Source: Oscillospiraceae bacterium (GTDB lineage Bacteria > Bacillota > Clostridia > WRCU01). From it: a DNA stretch of 9,993 nt. Positions 7,884 through 9,993 of the stretch are shown piece after piece. Position 1 is the stretch's first letter, and each line of letters begins with the position of its first letter. The notes beneath the pieces were generated by a model. That model was not told where the DNA came from and did no database searches. It worked only from the letters and a program-made list of their open reading frames with translations. Where the stretch lies: NCBI GenBank assembly GCA_009783805.1, contig WRCU01000033.1:1-9993 (forward strand). The letters are read 5' to 3'. Position numbers and translations under genes: made by a program.

Positions 7884-8662
7884 GCCGCCGCCTTCCCGGC
7901 CCCGCCGACCTTCGCGGCCAGCAGCCGCACCAAAGCCATGAACAGCCTCTCGAACGCCACGCTGGCGGCTATGACCGTCAACGTCCAGGCGAACATGTCG
8001 GGCGTGGCGAAGTACAGCTTGGCCAGGTACAGCCTCTCGCCGACGGACCCGTCCGGCAGGCCGATGACCTCGGCGGCCACCCCGGCCTTCCAGCACATGC
8101 CTAAGCCCGCGAGGCAGGCGGCCTGGTAGTATGGCAGCGTTTGAGGCAGGTATATGTACGTCGCCTTGCGGCGGGCGGGCATGCTGAAAACCCAGGCCAT
8201 CTCCAGCAGCTTGGAATCGGTTTCGCTTAGGCCTTTGCGGACGTTGGAGTAGACGATCGGGAAGACGGTCACGAATGAGACGAAGACCGACAGGTTTCGG
8301 GAGGGGATCCATAGGAGGGCAAGGACGGTCACCGAGGCCACTGGGGTGGACTTCACCGCGGCGATGGCGGGGGCCAGGAAGTCGCCGACGCGCCGCCTCC
8401 ACGACGAGAGGGAGGCCGCCGCGACGCCGATGGCGGAGGCCAGGACGAACCCGGCGACGATGCGCGACAGGGAGAAGAGGACCGAAAACCAATAGGAAGG
8501 CTCGGACGCGAGGCCCACCAGCCTCTCGGCCACCGATGCGGGGGAGGGGAGTATGATCCCCTGGCCGACGTACGCGCTCAGCCCATGCCAGATGAGCAGC
8601 CACGCGGCCACGGCCCATGCCTTCACCGCGCGCCCTTGCCTATCGGATGTGATAGAAGTCAT
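7880..8662 (-). CDS. ABC importer permease, SsuC/TauC/ThiX-like
   Basis: 260-residue integral membrane protein of the binding-protein-dependent transport family (BPD_transp_1; COG0600-like). About six hydrophobic segments are visible: roughly 14-32, 60-84, 95-118, 122-138, 178-200 and 222-250. The cytoplasmic EAA-type coupling loop is at about 154-175 (EMAWVFSMPARRKATYIYLPQ region), with the small residue and the conserved LP exit; this loop contacts the ATPase. The N-terminal half has ILPSPASVAERL, which matches the ...LPSP..V...L pattern common in this subfamily. The ATG at 8662 lies inside the end of the binding-protein gene (23-base overlap) and the stop overlaps the ATPase start by ATGA, so coupled translation is likely. 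Substrate is unknown; members of the family carry aliphatic sulfonates, taurine, nitrate or pyrimidine precursors of thiamine. Confidence 0.93.
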   Translation of the reverse strand: MTSITSDRQGRAVKAWAVAAWLLIWHGLSAYVGQGIILPSPASVAERLVGLASEPSYWFSVLFSLSRIVAGFVLASAIGVAAASLSSWRRRVGDFLAPAIAAVKSTPVASVTVLALLWIPSRNLSVFVSFVTVFPIVYSNVRKGLSETDSKLLEMAWVFSMPARRKATYIYLPQTLPYYQAACLAGLGMCWKAGVAAEVIGLPDGSVGERLYLAKLYFATPDMFAWTLTVIAASVAFERLFMALVRLLAAKVGGAGKAAA

Positions 8663-9635
8663 CGCCAGGCAACGCTCCGCCGATTGATTGGGGGTTCAGC
8701 CTATATAGGATGCCGAGGTACCCGCCGAGCCCTTCCTTCATCTCCGACCCCTCGACGAACGTGACGTTGCATAGGGGGATCGCGGCCAAGGCCAGGTCTT
8801 CCGGGAACACGCCCTTCGCGGCCACCGCCGCGGCCGCCCATCCCGGGTCGGAGGCCACCATCCGTACCGACTCTTTATATAGGTCGAGGAATTCGGAAAC
8901 CAGCTCAGGCCATTCGTCCGCGAACCCCGCCCGGACGACGACGACCCCCGTGACCAGCGGGAAAGGGGCGCCCGACGCCGACTGCAGCTTATCCCATTCG
9001 GCGTTCAGGTCGACGGCTATCCTAGCCTCCCCATCCGCCATGAGCGCGGCCGCCGCGAAAGGCTGCGGCAGCACGGCCACCGCGCCGTCCACGGCCGACA
9101 GGGCCGCCACGCACTCCGAATGCTCCGACTTCCATTCTATGGTCAGGTCGCCCTCGGGGTCGATGCCGTTCCCCATCAGTATATGGTATAAGTCGAACTC
9201 GGGGGACTTGCCCTTGAAGCCGGCGTACACGACCTTGCCGCGGAGGTCGGCCAAGGACCTGACGGAGTCGCCGCGCTCGACCACGTACGTCATCCCCATC
9301 GTGCCGATCGCAATCACCCTGACCCCGCCCTCCGTGTTGGCGTACAGGATGGACGAGAGGTTTGCCGGGACCGCGGCTATGTCCAGCTCGCCTTTGGCCA
9401 GCCTCGGGACGACCTCGTCGGCCGTCGTGTAGACCTCGCAGTCATAGCCTTCAGCCGCCCCGTCGAGGAACAGGGCCATACCTATCGCGGAGGGGCCCTT
9501 GATCGCCGCCACGCTCACGCGCATGGGCCCGCCGTCCGCCGGCCCCGCGCATGACGGTAGGGCGATGGCCGCCGTCAGCAGGATGGCTGCGGCGATGTAT
9601 GGCATTGCCAAGGCCTTGCCCTTGCCGTCTGGCAT
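8640..9635 (-). CDS. ABC importer substrate-binding lipoprotein, NMT1/THI5-like
   Basis: 331-residue extracytoplasmic binding protein, first gene of the operon. Residues 4-29 form a lipoprotein signal: Lys-containing N-region, hydrophobic stretch AMPYIAAAILLTAAIA, then L26-P-S-C29, with Cys29 the presumed lipidated residue. Pro at -2 is unusual for a lipobox. The mature part starts with the strand MRVSVAAIKGPSAIGMALFL and continues with the periplasmic-binding fold type II landmarks GELDIAAVPANLSSILY (about 82-98), SLADLRGKVVYAG (about 127-139) and the hinge region with DGAVAVLPQP (183-192). This matches COG0715/NMT1-type proteins found beside SsuBC-like genes. I chose the ATG at 9635 because it gives a compact signal peptide and has GGGGGTG upstream; the frame stays open to an ATG at 9716, which would add 27 residues that do not look like a signal sequence. 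Ligand is unknown. Confidence 0.9.
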   Translation of the reverse strand: MPDGKGKALAMPYIAAAILLTAAIALPSCAGPADGGPMRVSVAAIKGPSAIGMALFLDGAAEGYDCEVYTTADEVVPRLAKGELDIAAVPANLSSILYANTEGGVRVIAIGTMGMTYVVERGDSVRSLADLRGKVVYAGFKGKSPEFDLYHILMGNGIDPEGDLTIEWKSEHSECVAALSAVDGAVAVLPQPFAAAALMADGEARIAVDLNAEWDKLQSASGAPFPLVTGVVVVRAGFADEWPELVSEFLDLYKESVRMVASDPGWAAAAVAAKGVFPEDLALAAIPLCNVTFVEGSEMKEGLGGYLGILYRLNPQSIGGALPGDDFYHIR

Positions 9636-9652
9636 GGTGAACACCCCCGACC

Positions 9653-9681
9653 ATTCTAGCATCCCGCGCGGGCCTAGCCAA
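9653..9681 (-). promoter_or_regulatory. Candidate promoter for the importer-addBA operon
   Basis: On the minus strand, TTGGCT (9681-9676) and TAGAAT (9658-9653) are separated by exactly 17 bases and match the housekeeping -35/-10 consensus at four and five of six positions. The expected start point is near 9646, only about eleven bases before the ATG at 9635. That would leave a very short leader and crowd the GGGGGTG ribosome site (9648-9642). Initiation slightly upstream, or a different promoter, is possible. Confidence 0.45.
9663..9672. promoter_or_regulatory. Perfect 10-bp palindrome in the minus-strand promoter spacer
   Basis: CCCGCGCGGG reads the same on both strands and falls between the -10 and -35 elements of the candidate minus-strand promoter, a classic operator position. 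Its CGCGCGGG half recurs at 9692-9699, directly beside the -35 of the plus-strand promoter. In such GC-rich DNA a 10-bp palindrome can arise by chance, so an operator role is only a guess. Confidence 0.3.
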
Positions 9682-9699
9682 ATGGGCCCTACGCGCGGG

Positions 9700-9728
9700 T
9701 TGCGCCGACCGCCCATGTTTGGTATAGT
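9700..9728 (+). promoter_or_regulatory. Candidate promoter for the plus-strand gene
   Basis: TTGCGC (9700-9705) and TATAGT (9723-9728) are separated by 17 bases, matching the housekeeping consensus at four and five of six positions. Transcription would start near 9735 and give a leader of about 100 bases before the GTG at 9837. The AT-rich TATAAA (9805-9810) and TATAAG (9817-9822) nearer the gene lack a convincing -35 partner. Confidence 0.5.
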
Positions 9729-9769
9729 CTGACGTGACCGCGGGCCGCCATGGGCCGGGTCCGCCGACG

Positions 9770-9787
9770 CGCCCCCGGCTTGGGGCG
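9770..9787 (+). other. Small hairpin in the leader of the plus-strand gene
   Basis: CGCCCC (9770-9775) can pair with GGGGCG (9782-9787) around a six-base loop, CGGCTT. It is followed on the plus strand by an A-rich run and not by T residues, so it is not an intrinsic terminator in that direction; on the minus strand no T run follows either. It may simply structure the leader RNA. Confidence 0.3.
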
Positions 9788-9820
9788 AAAACTAAAGGGA
9801 TGCATATAAAAGCGCGTATA

Positions 9821-9828
9821 AGGGGAGG
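9821..9828 (+). promoter_or_regulatory. Strong Shine-Dalgarno site fixing the GTG start at 9837
   Basis: AGGGGAGG lies eight bases before GTG 9837-9839, near-ideal spacing. It is the best ribosome site in the window and is the main reason for choosing this non-ATG start. Confidence 0.75.
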
Positions 9829-9836
9829 TCGATCTG

Positions 9837-9993
9837 GTGAAGGACAACAAGGTCGTCGACAACGTGAAGCAAAAACTGACGGACGCCACCCAAAAAGTCG
9901 TCAAGGTCTCGAGCAGCATCATCACGACCGCCAAGGCGGGCTTCGCCATCAAGGCGGAGGAGGAGAAGATACAGTCGCTCCTGCTCGACATCG
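9837..9993 (+). CDS. Small Lys-rich helical protein, possibly zinc-ribbon family (3' end outside window)
   Basis: 52 codons are visible, starting from GTG with a strong ribosome site and running open to the window edge. The N-terminus (MKDNKVVDNVKQKLTDATQK) is amphipathic and charged, followed by KVVKVSSSIITTAKAGFAIKAEEEKIQSLLLDI. No signal peptide or membrane span is seen. This pattern, a Lys/Thr/Ser helix followed by a K.EE.KI..L...IG-like segment, resembles small Firmicutes proteins that carry a zinc ribbon at the C-terminus. I recognise it by pattern only, and the part that would hold the cysteines is outside the window. It is divergent from the importer-addBA operon and across a 201-base intergenic region from it. 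Codon use (AAG, GTC, ATC) is GC-rich like the neighbours, but the protein is much richer in Lys than theirs. It could equally be an unrelated helical hypothetical protein. Confidence 0.65.
   Translation, partial: MKDNKVVDNVKQKLTDATQKVVKVSSSIITTAKAGFAIKAEEEKIQSLLLDI

Noticed and set aside
7884..8618. Upstream extension of the ABC ATPase into the permease gene
   Set aside because: The extension is in a shadow frame of the permease; the ATPase homology starts at the ATG at 7883 with the usual short beta-strand before Walker A.
9636..9716. Longer N-terminus for the binding protein from the ATG at 9716
   Set aside because: It would put 27 extra residues before a complete lipoprotein signal and would run through the candidate promoter; the ATG at 9635 has a better-placed ribosome site.
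9770..9800. Possible intrinsic terminator
   Set aside because: The six-base-pair hairpin is not followed by a T run on either strand.
9689..9991. Minus-strand 100-codon frame with a hydrophobic start
   Set aside because: It is antisense to the Lys-rich plus-strand gene, which has a strong ribosome site; the hydrophobicity is what Lys/Asp/Thr codons give when read backwards.

Overview
The window reads as one tight minus-strand operon plus the beginning of a divergent plus-strand gene. Base composition is strongly GC-rich and third codon positions favour G/C. ATA (Ile) and AGG (Arg) codons are nevertheless used often. An AddAB-type nuclease/helicase, a small cytoplasmic protein that looks like a Firmicutes family, bacterial -35/-10 elements and Shine-Dalgarno sites together suggest a high-GC, probably anaerobic Gram-positive lineage (Clostridia-like or Coriobacteriia-like). 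The genus cannot be told from the sequence.

Layout in transcription order on the minus strand: a lipoprotein substrate-binding protein (9635 to 8640), an inner-membrane permease (8662 to 7880), an ABC ATPase (7883 to 7227), addB (7233 to 3601) and addA (3620 to beyond base 1). Every junction overlaps: 23, 4 (ATGA), 7 (ATGCTGA) and 20 bases. The five genes are therefore very likely one co-transcribed, translationally coupled unit. The first three form a complete importer of the nitrate/sulfonate/taurine/thiamine-precursor (NMT1/THI5-like, SsuABC/TauABC) class with unknown substrate. The last two encode the two subunits of the AddAB double-strand-break resection enzyme. A 201-base intergenic stretch (9636-9836) carries one candidate promoter on each strand, a perfect palindrome and a small hairpin. 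A plus-strand gene beginning at 9837 runs out of the window.

The most unusual content is inside addA. The frame is open for all 1206 codons in the window and all UvrD-like helicase motifs are in place, but three long low-complexity segments interrupt the protein. One contains a three-copy 21-bp tandem repeat. One contains a collagen-like Gly-X-Y tract of 18 triplets, encoded largely by an 18-bp tandem repeat. One is a Gly/Ala/Pro/Glu-rich linker before the C-terminal nuclease region. The nuclease domain lies outside the window, so the whole protein should be several hundred residues longer than a normal AddA.

I see no RNA genes, CRISPR arrays, insertion sequences or phage genes. I do not see a clear new defence or mobile system. 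The candidates for novelty are the expanded AddA and the coupling of an importer operon to addBA.
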